NCBI GenBank assembly: GCA_964459065.1
Contig: CAYWMN010000062.1
Coordinates: 1-16,687 of the forward strand
Length of the DNA: 16,687 nucleotides
Source: JAMCXS01 sp964459065
GTDB taxonomy: Bacteria; Acidobacteriota; Terriglobia; UBA7540
Direction of reading: 5' to 3'
The first letter of the stretch is position 1; the number at the start of each line of letters is the position of its first letter. A model generated the notes under the pieces. That model did not search any database. It was not told the DNA's origin and saw only the letters and a list, made by a program, of their open reading frames with translations. Below, in pieces: positions 6,954-14,267 of the stretch. The position numbers and the translations under genes are program-made.

Positions 6954-6991
6954 GAGCCTGAATGGGAAAAACGCCTGGGCACTTCAGGCTC
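6954..6991 (-). promoter_or_regulatory. Attenuator-like alternative hairpins at the otsA-otsB junction
   Basis: On the minus-strand RNA, GAGCCTGAA (6991-6983) pairs perfectly with TTCAGGCTC (6962-6954) over a 20-nt loop, ending 5 nt before the otsB TTG. The same 5' arm can instead form GCCTG (6989-6985) with CAGGC (6977-6973), followed by G and five Ts (6971-6967), which has the form of an intrinsic terminator. The two folds exclude each other. The otsA stop (6984-6986) lies in the shared arm, so ribosomes finishing otsA could decide the outcome. Stems are short and the element is close to a scaffold gap. Confidence 0.4.
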
Positions 6992-9266
6992 GAAACACTG
7001 GAGGGAGAGGCCTCAACGAATTTTCAGGGGTTCNNNNNNNNNNAACTTCGGAAAGTTCCCGGACCAGACTGGCCGCCCAGCGATAGATGTTATGTTCGCG
7101 AACAACCCGGCGCATCCGCTGCATTCGAAGCCTTTTCTCGTCGGGATCCATCTCCAGAGCGTAATGGATGCCTTCCGCCAGCAATTCGGTATCGTACGGA
7201 TTAACCACCAGCGCATCCCGCAACTCACGGCAGGCGCCTGTAAAACGGCTGAGGATCAGCACTCCCTGACCATCGTCGCGGCTTGCGACAAACTCCTTGG
7301 CAACCAGGTTCATGCCGTCATGCAAGGACGTCACCATGCAAAGCTCAGATGCTTTGTAATAGCGCGTAATTTCCTCATGGCTGTGATGTCTTTTGAGAAG
7401 CACGATCGGCTTCCACGCGCCATGGCGAAACCGCCCATTGATACGTTGCGCCTCGCTTTCAATTTCCGCCACCAGGTTGCGATATCGCTGGATGTCGGTC
7501 CGGCTGGGGGCGCCGATCTGCACAAAGCTGAATTTACGCTGATAGGATGGATATCTTTCGAGGAAACGCTCGATGCCGCGGAAACGCTCGACGATGCCCT
7601 TCGTATAATCCATGCGGTCGACGCCCACACCCATGAGCGTGGCCTCCACGCCCAGTTCGCTGAAAAGCTGCGCGGCGTCAGGCCGGTCAGCCGCCAAAGC
7701 GTTACTCGGGTTCTCCGAATCGAAAACCACGCTTACCGGGAAGGGACGGACCAGCGTGAAGTGGCCGCGCCGGTTGACGGCGAAACGGTCCCACTCGATG
7801 CGGCACTCCAGGGCTCGATCCACAGTTTCCAGAAAGTTGTTGCAATGTGATTGGATGTGGAAGCCCGCAAGATCGGCGCCCAGCAATCCGTCCAGCAATT
7901 CACGCTGCCAGGGACAAATGCCGAATCCCTCGGCCGTCGGCCAGGGAATGTGCCAGAAAATCGCCACGCGAGCATCGGGACGCTTTTCCTTCACCAAACG
8001 CGGCAGCAGGGCGAAATGGTAGTCATGAATAAGGACGGCGGGTTCCCGGGTGCCCTCCATCTCTTGCAAGACCGCTTTGGCAAACTTCTGGTTGACCGCC
8101 TTATATTGCTTCCAGTCGGCCTCGCGAAAAGTCGGGCGCGTGTGAGCAATATGGCAGAGCGGCCAGAGGCCTTCGTTGGCAAACCCGAGATAGAATCCCT
8201 GCTCCTCTTCTTTGGAGACCCACACGCGGCGCAGGGTGTAATGGGGATCATTCGGAGGCACGCGCAAGCGGTCGTGCTCATCCACGACCTCACGGTCGGC
8301 ATTGCCGGCCCCGGCGGCAACCCACGTGCCATCACAGGCGCGCAGGATCGGCTCAAGAGAGGTCACCAGGCCGCTTGCCGGAACAAGGCATTGGATGTCC
8401 TTCTCATTTCGAACGTGCATGTAGGGTTCACGGTGTGAAACCGCAAACATCGGCTTCCCGCCGAACCGGCTACGGACATGCACCCGCAGGCGCTCCGGCG
8501 TCCAGACAGCCTCACCGGCTTCGCGCAGGCCCACCTCTTCTTCAACCGCCGTTCGGGCCACTTCCAGGCTTTTGGCGAGGTGGCTGACTTCCTGCATAAT
8601 GGGCCGGAATAATTCTTCAGAAGGCGGCGGGGATCCTCGCAATCCCTTGCCGGTGCGGAGGGCACGCAACCACTGGGCCGTCTTCGCAACAGGATTCAAG
8701 ATGCTGACGCGGATAATGAGGAAGCAGATGAGCGCAATCAGGACGATTTCTACCATCAAACGCAGGAAGGTGTCGCGCCAGAGCCGGAAGCTTTGAGCCT
8801 GAATAAAGCTTGCGTTGTGAATTAATGCCAGCGCCCCTTCCACCCCGTGGCTGCCGCGAATGGGCAAAACGTAAACCTGATAAGGAGTTCCCTGCAGCGA
8901 CACAAACTGGCTGCGGCCCCGATTTTGGCCAATGGCTTCCCGAATCAAGGACGGGACAGCCACTTGACCGTAGTGAAACCCATTGGCCTTTCCGACTTCG
9001 TTGCCGTCACGATCATAGACGGCAACTCCTGCCAGACCTTCACGGTTTTCAAAGCGGCTCAGAAGGTTCTGCAGCTCATCCCAGGATTGAGTCTTGAGCA
9101 GCGGCTCGACATTTTCCGCAAGGCTTTGGGCCAGGACTTGCGCGTGCCGGTCCAGGGTGCTTTGCAAAACATGATTTTCCGAGCGAATCTGGAAAATTGC
9201 GAACAGGCAGGCTACTAGCGTGATGCTAATGATGAGAGAGATAATAAGCCTGTAACGGATGCGCAT
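6984..9266 (-). CDS. otsA: Trehalose-6-phosphate synthase with N-terminal membrane sensor/HAMP module
   Basis: Predicted to make trehalose-6-phosphate from UDP-glucose (or another NDP-glucose) and glucose-6-phosphate. About 760 aa against roughly 450-500 for plain OtsA. Residues 7-26 are a membrane helix, 27-168 an extracytoplasmic region resembling a small Cache/PAS-type sensor (GLAGVAVYDRDGNEV at 77-91), 169-190 a second helix, 190-248 HAMP-like and coiled (NPVAK at 191). The GT20 domain starts near 260: VSHREPY (R279), HDYHF (D415), FWHIPWP (H439), GVDRMDYTKGI (R551, K556) and SLHDGMNL (D650). The catalytic core ends by about residue 741, just before the scaffold gap (7034-7043), so the last residues and the stop are uncertain. 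The ATG has no good SD; see the leader ORF. GgpS-like activity is an alternative. Confidence 0.85.
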   Translation of the reverse strand: MRIRYRLIISLIISITLVACLFAIFQIRSENHVLQSTLDRHAQVLAQSLAENVEPLLKTQSWDELQNLLSRFENREGLAGVAVYDRDGNEVGKANGFHYGQVAVPSLIREAIGQNRGRSQFVSLQGTPYQVYVLPIRGSHGVEGALALIHNASFIQAQSFRLWRDTFLRLMVEIVLIALICFLIIRVSILNPVAKTAQWLRALRTGKGLRGSPPPSEELFRPIMQEVSHLAKSLEVARTAVEEEVGLREAGEAVWTPERLRVHVRSRFGGKPMFAVSHREPYMHVRNEKDIQCLVPASGLVTSLEPILRACDGTWVAAGAGNADREVVDEHDRLRVPPNDPHYTLRRVWVSKEEEQGFYLGFANEGLWPLCHIAHTRPTFREADWKQYKAVNQKFAKAVLQEMEGTREPAVLIHDYHFALLPRLVKEKRPDARVAIFWHIPWPTAEGFGICPWQRELLDGLLGADLAGFHIQSHCNNFLETVDRALECRIEWDRFAVNRRGHFTLVRPFPVSVVFDSENPSNALAADRPDAAQLFSELGVEATLMGVGVDRMDYTKGIVERFRGIERFLERYPSYQRKFSFVQIGAPSRTDIQRYRNLVAEIESEAQRINGRFRHGAWKPIVLLKRHHSHEEITRYYKASELCMVTSLHDGMNLVAKEFVASRDDGQGVLILSRFTGACRELRDALVVNPYDTELLAEGIHYALEMDPDEKRLRMQRMRRVVREHNIYRWAASLVRELSEVXXXXTPENSLRPLPPVFRA
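7034..7043. other. Assembly gap (10 Ns)
   Basis: Ten Ns interrupt the 3' end of otsA. A round number of Ns usually marks a scaffold join of unestimated length, so the frame, the length of the otsA tail and the otsA-otsB distance cannot be trusted here. Confidence 0.98.
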
Positions 9267-9322
9267 CTTATAAATTGTACATCATCCCCATCGAGATAGG
9301 GTCCCGGAAGCCCATAAGCCAT
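9215..9322 (-). CDS. Possible 35-aa leader peptide overlapping the otsA start
   Basis: An ATG at 9322 has a full AAAGGAGG SD (9330-9337) at 7 nt spacing, the best SD in this leader. The frame runs 35 codons (begins MAYGLPGPYL) and stops at TAG 9215-9217, about 50 nt inside otsA and in a different frame. The otsA ATG at 9266 itself has no close SD. Translation of this small ORF could open or couple otsA initiation. I recognise no homologue, and it may be non-coding. Confidence 0.35.
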   Translation of the reverse strand: MAYGLPGPYLDGDDVQFIRCASVTGLLSLSSLASR

Positions 9323-9330
9323 AAGTGAAC

Positions 9331-9342
9331 CTCCTTTCGGAG
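9331..9342 (-). promoter_or_regulatory. Hairpin masking the SD in the otsA leader
   Basis: The minus-strand RNA reads CTCC-GAAA-GGAG, a short stem closed by a GNRA-type tetraloop. It includes most of the AAAGGAGG ribosome site. The stem is only 4 bp (5 with a T-G pair), so the effect may be small. Confidence 0.35.
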
Positions 9343-9398
9343 AGGCTATTGGGCCAAAGGTTGAAGTCTTGAGCTTTTTCTACGGTTCCAATTGCTTT

Positions 9399-9404
9399 AT
9401 TATA
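9399..9404 (-). promoter_or_regulatory. Candidate -10 box for the trehalose operon
   Basis: A perfect TATAAT reads on the minus strand in the 167-bp gap between divergent otsA and the SDR gene. No good -35 lies 16-18 nt upstream (TCCTCA at 9422-9427), which would fit an activator-dependent promoter. On the plus strand the same AT-rich patch (TATTAT, 9398-9403) could serve the SDR gene, so the two promoters may overlap. Confidence 0.4.
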
Positions 9405-9433
9405 ACGCATAGGATGAGAAATGAGGAATTTTG

Positions 9434-10141
9434 ATGGATTTTGATGATCGGATCGCGATTGTGACCGGCGGCACAGGCGCTCTGGGACGTGCTGTGGTGC
9501 AGGACCTTTTGGGGGCCGGCGCCCGGGTCGTGGTGCCCTATTTGCAGGAAGAAGGCTGGCAGGAGCTTCGCGCGAGCGCCGGCGACCAGGCTACCCGCCT
9601 TACCGGCAACCCCGTCGATCTAGCCGACGGGAGTCAGGTTGAAGCCTTTGTTCAGGAAACGGTCTCCCGGGCCGGACGCGTCGACTTCCTGGTGTGCCTC
9701 GCCGGAGGGTTTGCGGCCGGCAAGAGTTTCGAATCGGATGCGGGCGCCTGGGAGCGGATGCTCGATCTGAACCTTCGCAGTGTCTTTCTGCTGCTCCGGC
9801 CCGTGATTCCGGTCATGATCCGGCAGAATTTTGGACGCGTCGTTACCGTCTCAAGCGGGGCGATTTTGCGGGGTGGCGGCAGCGGAATGGCCGCTTACGC
9901 CGTTACGAAGGGCGCGGTCAGGCAGTTGACCGAAATCCTCGCCCAAGAGCTGGAAGGATATGACGTCCGCGCCCATTGTGTTTTGCCCGGCACCCTGGAC
10001 ACGGAATCGAACCGTAAGGCTATGCCCAAGGCTAATCCCGCTGATTGGGTCAAGACCCAGGATGTGGCCCACGTCATCCACTTTCTGCTGGGAGACCAGG
10101 CGCGAGCGGTTCGCACGGCGGCGATTCCGGTCCTTGGATAG
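9434..10141 (+). CDS. Short-chain dehydrogenase/reductase, classical type
   Basis: NAD(P)-dependent oxidoreductase of unknown substrate, resembling 3-oxoacyl-ACP reductase-like SDRs; 235 aa, cytosolic. It has the cofactor motif TGGTGALG (11-18), catalytic Ser (VSSG, 140-141) and YAVTK (Tyr155, Lys159), with the structural Asn in LNLRS (113). The usual NNAG motif reads CLAGG here, a mild deviation. ATG at 9434 is chosen because GAGG lies 7 nt upstream; an overlapping TTG at 9431 is too close. It is divergent from otsA and about 150 nt upstream of trpC, from which a separate promoter seems to isolate it. Real function is not predictable from context. Confidence 0.85.
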   Translation: MDFDDRIAIVTGGTGALGRAVVQDLLGAGARVVVPYLQEEGWQELRASAGDQATRLTGNPVDLADGSQVEAFVQETVSRAGRVDFLVCLAGGFAAGKSFESDAGAWERMLDLNLRSVFLLLRPVIPVMIRQNFGRVVTVSSGAILRGGGSGMAAYAVTKGAVRQLTEILAQELEGYDVRAHCVLPGTLDTESNRKAMPKANPADWVKTQDVAHVIHFLLGDQARAVRTAAIPVLG

Positions 10142-10197
10142 AGCAAGCGTCCCGGAAAGGCTCCCTAAAACACAATAAACCTAACCAGCACAGCGCG

Positions 10198-10227
10198 TTG
10201 ACTTCGCATCCACCCCAAGGTTACATT
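10198..10227 (+). promoter_or_regulatory. Candidate promoter for the trp-aro-tyr cluster
   Basis: TTGACT (10198-10203), an 18-nt spacer and TACATT (10222-10227) give a plausible sigma-70 promoter in the SDR-trpC gap. The predicted leader of about 58 nt has no run of Trp codons and no obvious attenuator or T-box. Confidence 0.45.
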
Positions 10228-10291
10228 AAAAGCTTGTCCCGTTCCGCTCGTTAGAGTTCACGCTGCAAAGTCCGGCGCTTTGAGGAGTACG

Positions 10292-11101
10292 GTGGAGAGC
10301 CTGTTTCTGAAAAAGATTGTGGCCGCGCGCAGGCGGCGCGTTGAAGAGCAAAAGGCAAGCCGGCCTTTGGAAGTTGTCCGCCGCGCCGCCGAGGCAAGGA
10401 CCGGCTACCGGGACTTTGCCGGTGCGCTCTGGTCCGAAGGCCTGAGCGTCATCGCTGAAATCAAAAAGGCTTCCCCCTCAAAGGGATTGATCTGCGCAGA
10501 GTTTCGGCCCATTGAAATTGCGGCTTCTTATGAGCGCGCTGGAGCTGCAGCGCTTTCCGTCCTGACCGAGGAGGAGTTCTTCCTGGGATCGCTCAGTGAC
10601 TTGAAGGCTGCCCGGCAAACCGTTTCGTTGCCGGTGCTGAGGAAGGATTTCATCATCGATGACTATCAGGTTTACGAGTCAGCGGCTTCCGGAGCCGATG
10701 CGCTGTTGTTAATTGTGGCGGCGCTTGAGCAAGAGGACTTAAAAAGGATGATTGATCTCGCTTCGCAATTGGGAGTTGCGGCGCTGGTCGAAGTTCACAC
10801 GGAAGGCGAACTGGAGCGGGCGCTTGAGGCCGGATCTCGCATCATTGGCGTGAACAACCGCAATTTGAAGACCTTTGAGGTCAATCTCGATACTTCGTTC
10901 CAGCTTCGAAAAAAGATCCCGGCATCCTGCCCGGCGGTCAGCGAGAGCGGGATCAAGAGCGGCCGTGATCTCGAACAGCTGGCTGGCGCAGGGTTTAACG
11001 CCGTCCTGATCGGCGAACATCTGATGGCGTCCGCGAATCCGGGGAAAACACTCGAACAGCTTCTCAACAGCGCGCCATCACTGAGGGTGGCGCAAACCTG
11101 A
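10292..11101 (+). CDS. trpC: Indole-3-glycerol phosphate synthase
   Basis: Closes the ring of CdRP to indole-3-glycerol phosphate with loss of CO2 (tryptophan pathway). 269 aa, normal for a monofunctional TrpC. Active-site segments are visible in order: EIKKASPSKG, LRKDFIIDDYQVYES, the Glu in VEVHTEGELE, IGVNNRNLKTF and VSESGI, all on a TIM barrel. GTG at 10292 is preferred because GAGGAG lies 4 nt before it and the protein then begins VESLFLKKIV; a TTG at 10280 is the alternative but has no SD. First gene of the cluster; only 4 nt separate it from trpF. Confidence 0.95.
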   Translation: MESLFLKKIVAARRRRVEEQKASRPLEVVRRAAEARTGYRDFAGALWSEGLSVIAEIKKASPSKGLICAEFRPIEIAASYERAGAAALSVLTEEEFFLGSLSDLKAARQTVSLPVLRKDFIIDDYQVYESAASGADALLLIVAALEQEDLKRMIDLASQLGVAALVEVHTEGELERALEAGSRIIGVNNRNLKTFEVNLDTSFQLRKKIPASCPAVSESGIKSGRDLEQLAGAGFNAVLIGEHLMASANPGKTLEQLLNSAPSLRVAQT

Positions 11102-11105
11102 CGGC

Positions 11106-11738
11106 ATGCTGACCCGGATCAAAGTTTGTGGAATTACGCGTCTCGAAGATGCCCGGTTGGCCGTTCGATTGGGAGCCGATGCGCTGGGATTTAACTTTTA
11201 TCCCCCTTCGCCCCGTTCGATTGCAGCAGGCGCCGCTCGCTCCATCATCGAGCAGTTGCCGCCGCTGGTCGCGCCCGTGGGAGTCTTCGCAGATGAAACG
11301 GATGCCGGAAAGGTATCCGCCATCGCACGGGAAGCGGGAGTCCACACGATCCAGTTGCACGGCCCGCGCTTTCCGGAATTCGGCAGTGTCCTGGAAGGGT
11401 TTTCAATAATCCGGGCCGTGGCCGTGAGCCAAGACTTCAACCCGGAAATGCTGGCGGGCCTTCGTGCGGACGCTTTTCTTTTGGATGCCTTCCACCCGAA
11501 GCTGAAAGGCGGAACCGGCATGACGATCGACTGGACGCTGGCGCGAACCGCCCGGGAATATGGGACAATTATTCTGGCGGGAGGCCTGAATCCGGAAAAC
11601 GTAGGCCAGGCGATTTCAACGGTCCGCCCCTTTGCCGTCGATGTGGCAAGCGGCGTTGAAAGCGCTCCCGGGGAAAAAGACCCGGCGCGCCTGCGCGCAT
11701 TTTTTGAAGCCGTTGAAAAGGCAAACCAGCAACGCTGA
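11106..11738 (+). CDS. trpF: Phosphoribosylanthranilate isomerase
   Basis: Converts phosphoribosylanthranilate to CdRP, the step just before TrpC. 210 aa TIM barrel with the catalytic pair visible as Cys8 in IKVCGIT and Asp127 in FLLDAF, plus LAGGLNPENV and DVASGVE for phosphate binding. ATG lies 4 nt after the trpC stop with only a weak SD, so it probably depends on translational coupling. Followed after 26 nt by trpB. Confidence 0.96.
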   Translation: MLTRIKVCGITRLEDARLAVRLGADALGFNFYPPSPRSIAAGAARSIIEQLPPLVAPVGVFADETDAGKVSAIAREAGVHTIQLHGPRFPEFGSVLEGFSIIRAVAVSQDFNPEMLAGLRADAFLLDAFHPKLKGGTGMTIDWTLARTAREYGTIILAGGLNPENVGQAISTVRPFAVDVASGVESAPGEKDPARLRAFFEAVEKANQQR

Positions 11739-11764
11739 ACTCATTTCATTGATCAGAGAACCAG

Positions 11765-12970
11765 ATGCCGAAAGGACAGCCCGCCGTGATCTCGCCTGAT
11801 GCCCAAGGAAGGTTTGGGGAATTCGGAGGCCGTTACATCCCCGAAACCCTGATGCACGCCATTGAAGAACTCGAACAGGCTTACGACCAGGCGCGGCAGG
11901 ACCCGGCCTTTCAGTCTGAGTTTCAATACCTTCTGCGTTACTTTGCGGGACGGCCTACGCCGCTTTACCATGCGCGGAGGCTGAGTGAACATCTGGGAGG
12001 CGCCCAAATTTATCTGAAGCGCGAAGACCTGCTGCACACGGGCGCGCACAAGATCAACAACTGTCTTGGGCAGGGCCTGCTTGCGGTGCGCATGGGCAAG
12101 ACCCGCCTGATTGCCGAAACCGGAGCCGGGCAGCACGGCGTAGCCACCGCGACTGTAGCGGCGCTGTTGGGCCTGGAATGCAGAGTCTACATGGGCGATG
12201 AAGATATGGCCCGGCAGTCGCCCAACGTCTTCCGCATGCGGCTGCTGGGAACTGAAGTCATGGGAGTATCCTCGGGCACCAAAACGCTGAAAGACGCCAT
12301 CAATGAGGGCATGCGGGATTGGGTCACGAATGTGAAGGACACGCACTACCTGATGGGTTCGGTGCTGGGGCCGCATCCTTATCCGATGATGGTGCGCGAG
12401 TTCCAGCGTGTCATCGGGCAGGAAGCCCGGCAGCAGGTGCAGGAGGCTACCGGCAAATTGCCTGATTGCCTTTTCGCCTGCGTCGGCGGCGGGAGCAATT
12501 CCATCGGGTTGTTTTACGACTTTATTCCCGACCGGGAAGTCCAAATGGTCGGCGTCGAGGCCGGAGGCAGATCGCTCAGCCCCGGGGACCATGCGGCGCG
12601 CTTTGCGGGCGGATCGCCCGGCGTGCTGCACGGTACCTACACCTATGTTTTGCAGACGGCGGATGGCTTGATTTCCAACACCCATTCGGTATCGGCAGGC
12701 CTCGATTATCCGGCCGTGGGACCCGAGCATGCAGACCTCTATCGCCAGGGCCGGGCGGAATATACGCATGCAAGCGATGAGGAAGCCCTTGATGCCGCAC
12801 AGCTCCTCGCCCGCATGGAAGGCATCATTCCGGCACTTGAATCTTCACATGCTTTGGCGGAGGTCATCAAACGCGCGCCGAAAGCGAGCCGCGAAAAGAT
12901 CTTTATCGTCAATCTTTCGGGCCGGGGCGATAAGGATCTGGGCATATTTCAATCGGCAGGAATTTTGTAA
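11765..12970 (+). CDS. trpB: Tryptophan synthase beta chain
   Basis: PLP enzyme that joins indole and serine to give tryptophan, partner of TrpA in the alpha2-beta2 complex. 401 aa, as usual for TrpB1. The PLP lysine is Lys96 in HTGAHKINN; AETGAGQHG holds the catalytic Glu, and VGGGSNSIG binds the cofactor phosphate. The N-terminal FGEFGGRYIPETL is the canonical TrpB1 start, so this is not the TrpB2 form. The stop lies in a small inverted repeat (TTGTAA ... TTACAA, 12965-12982) in the 39-nt gap before trpA. Confidence 0.97.
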   Translation: MPKGQPAVISPDAQGRFGEFGGRYIPETLMHAIEELEQAYDQARQDPAFQSEFQYLLRYFAGRPTPLYHARRLSEHLGGAQIYLKREDLLHTGAHKINNCLGQGLLAVRMGKTRLIAETGAGQHGVATATVAALLGLECRVYMGDEDMARQSPNVFRMRLLGTEVMGVSSGTKTLKDAINEGMRDWVTNVKDTHYLMGSVLGPHPYPMMVREFQRVIGQEARQQVQEATGKLPDCLFACVGGGSNSIGLFYDFIPDREVQMVGVEAGGRSLSPGDHAARFAGGSPGVLHGTYTYVLQTADGLISNTHSVSAGLDYPAVGPEHADLYRQGRAEYTHASDEEALDAAQLLARMEGIIPALESSHALAEVIKRAPKASREKIFIVNLSGRGDKDLGIFQSAGIL

Positions 12971-13009
12971 ACCCGGTTACAATGACAAGAACTTCCTAGG
13001 GATACCCGT

Positions 13010-13816
13010 GTGACAACACAAATCGAGTCGAAATTTCGAGAGCTGCGCGAGCAGAACGCCAAAGGACTGGTCATCTATGTGACGGCCGGCGACCCCACCC
13101 TTGAAGCCACAGGAGACCTGCTGGCGGCAATCGAGCGCGGGGGTGCAGACTTCATTGAGCTGGGCGTGCCGTTCTCAGACCCCCTGGCCGATGGTCCGGT
13201 CATTCAACGGGCTTCCGAGCGCGCTCTGCGGAACGGAACAACTCTGCGCAAGGTTTTGCAGGCGCTTCCCGAGTGGAGGAAGCGCGTTCAAACGCCTCTG
13301 ATTCTGTTCAGCTATTACAATCCCATCCTGCAATACGGCCTTGAGGATTTTGCCCGCGATGCCAGCCAGGCGGGAGCGAACGGGGTTCTTGCCGTTGACC
13401 TGACACCGGAAGAGGCCGGAACCTACGTCCAGACCCTGCGCAAATGGAACCTCGACACGATCTTCCTGGCCTCTCCAACCTCCACTGACCAACGGCTGGA
13501 ACGGGTGGCGAGCGTTTCAACCGGCTTTTTGTATCTTATTTCCCGCACCGGCGTTACGGGAGAGCGGAAGGAAATTGAGGCCAACACCAAGCCGCTGATC
13601 CAGCGGACAAGAAAGTTCACCCCGCTTCCGATTGCCGTTGGATTCGGCCTTTCCACTCCCCAGCAAATCCGCGCCGTCCAGGAATTGGCGGATGCGGCGG
13701 TCGTCGGCAGCGCGGTGGTTCGCACCATCGAAGAGAATTTCAATACTGATGGGCCTGCGGGAATCGAAAACTACATCCGCTGGCTCAAGCAGGGAACAGG
13801 GAGTTCACCCGCATGA
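13010..13816 (+). CDS. trpA: Tryptophan synthase alpha chain
   Basis: Splits indole-3-glycerol phosphate to indole, channelled to TrpB, and glyceraldehyde-3-phosphate. 268 aa TIM barrel. Catalytic Glu50 and Asp61 are in FIELGVPFSDPLADGP, with YYNPILQYG and VGFGLSTPQQ at the phosphate site. The start is GTG at 13010, with AGGGA about 7 nt upstream. Its last 4 nt overlap the start of the chorismate mutase gene (ATGA), tying the tryptophan and tyrosine/phenylalanine segments of the operon together. Confidence 0.96.
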   Translation: MTTQIESKFRELREQNAKGLVIYVTAGDPTLEATGDLLAAIERGGADFIELGVPFSDPLADGPVIQRASERALRNGTTLRKVLQALPEWRKRVQTPLILFSYYNPILQYGLEDFARDASQAGANGVLAVDLTPEEAGTYVQTLRKWNLDTIFLASPTSTDQRLERVASVSTGFLYLISRTGVTGERKEIEANTKPLIQRTRKFTPLPIAVGFGLSTPQQIRAVQELADAAVVGSAVVRTIEENFNTDGPAGIENYIRWLKQGTGSSPA

Positions 13817-14106
13817 GCGAACTCGAGAACTTGCGAAGGCGCATCGACGAACTGGATCGGCAATTGGTGAAACTGCTCAATGAGCGGTGCCACTGCGCGG
13901 TCGAGATTGGACATCTTAAAAAGCAATTGAACATGCAAGCCTGGCAGCCGGACCGCGAAGAGCAAGTCCTCCGGAACATTGTGAAGTCCAATAGCGGTCC
14001 GCTCGACGATGCGGCGGTTCGGCGTCTGTTCGAGCGAATTATCGATGAAGCCAGATCCCTGGAACGTCACATTATGGAAGCCGCCCCTTCCGCAAAAAAG
14101 GATTAG
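13813..14106 (+). CDS. aroQ: Chorismate mutase, AroQ class, monofunctional
   Basis: Rearranges chorismate to prephenate, the entry to tyrosine and phenylalanine. 97 aa, three-helix AroQ dimer type. Recognisable active-site positions are the Arg in LRRRIDELD, the Arg in LNERCHCAVEIG, the Lys in HLKKQ, and the D-R-E of WQPDREEQVL. No export signal, so it is the cytosolic biosynthetic form, here not fused to TyrA, PheA or DAHP synthase. It overlaps the trpA stop by 4 nt and is followed after 161 nt by tyrA, which uses its product. Confidence 0.9.
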   Translation: MSELENLRRRIDELDRQLVKLLNERCHCAVEIGHLKKQLNMQAWQPDREEQVLRNIVKSNSGPLDDAAVRRLFERIIDEARSLERHIMEAAPSAKKD

Positions 14107-14267
14107 TGCAATAGAAGGAAAATCCAGCACGTTCTCCATCATTGAATGAGCATGGGTTTGCTCAGCGGCGGGCCCTGTCAATTTACCCGGGCCGGCTTGA
14201 AAAACTGATTGTGCCGGCGGCAGGACGAATGGTTTGAAGTTCCGGCCGTACAAGGAAAAGACTTCTC

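Noticed and set aside
10142..10291. Trp leader peptide or T-box before trpC
   Set aside because: No run of TGG codons, no T-box core sequence and no terminator hairpin could be found in this gap.
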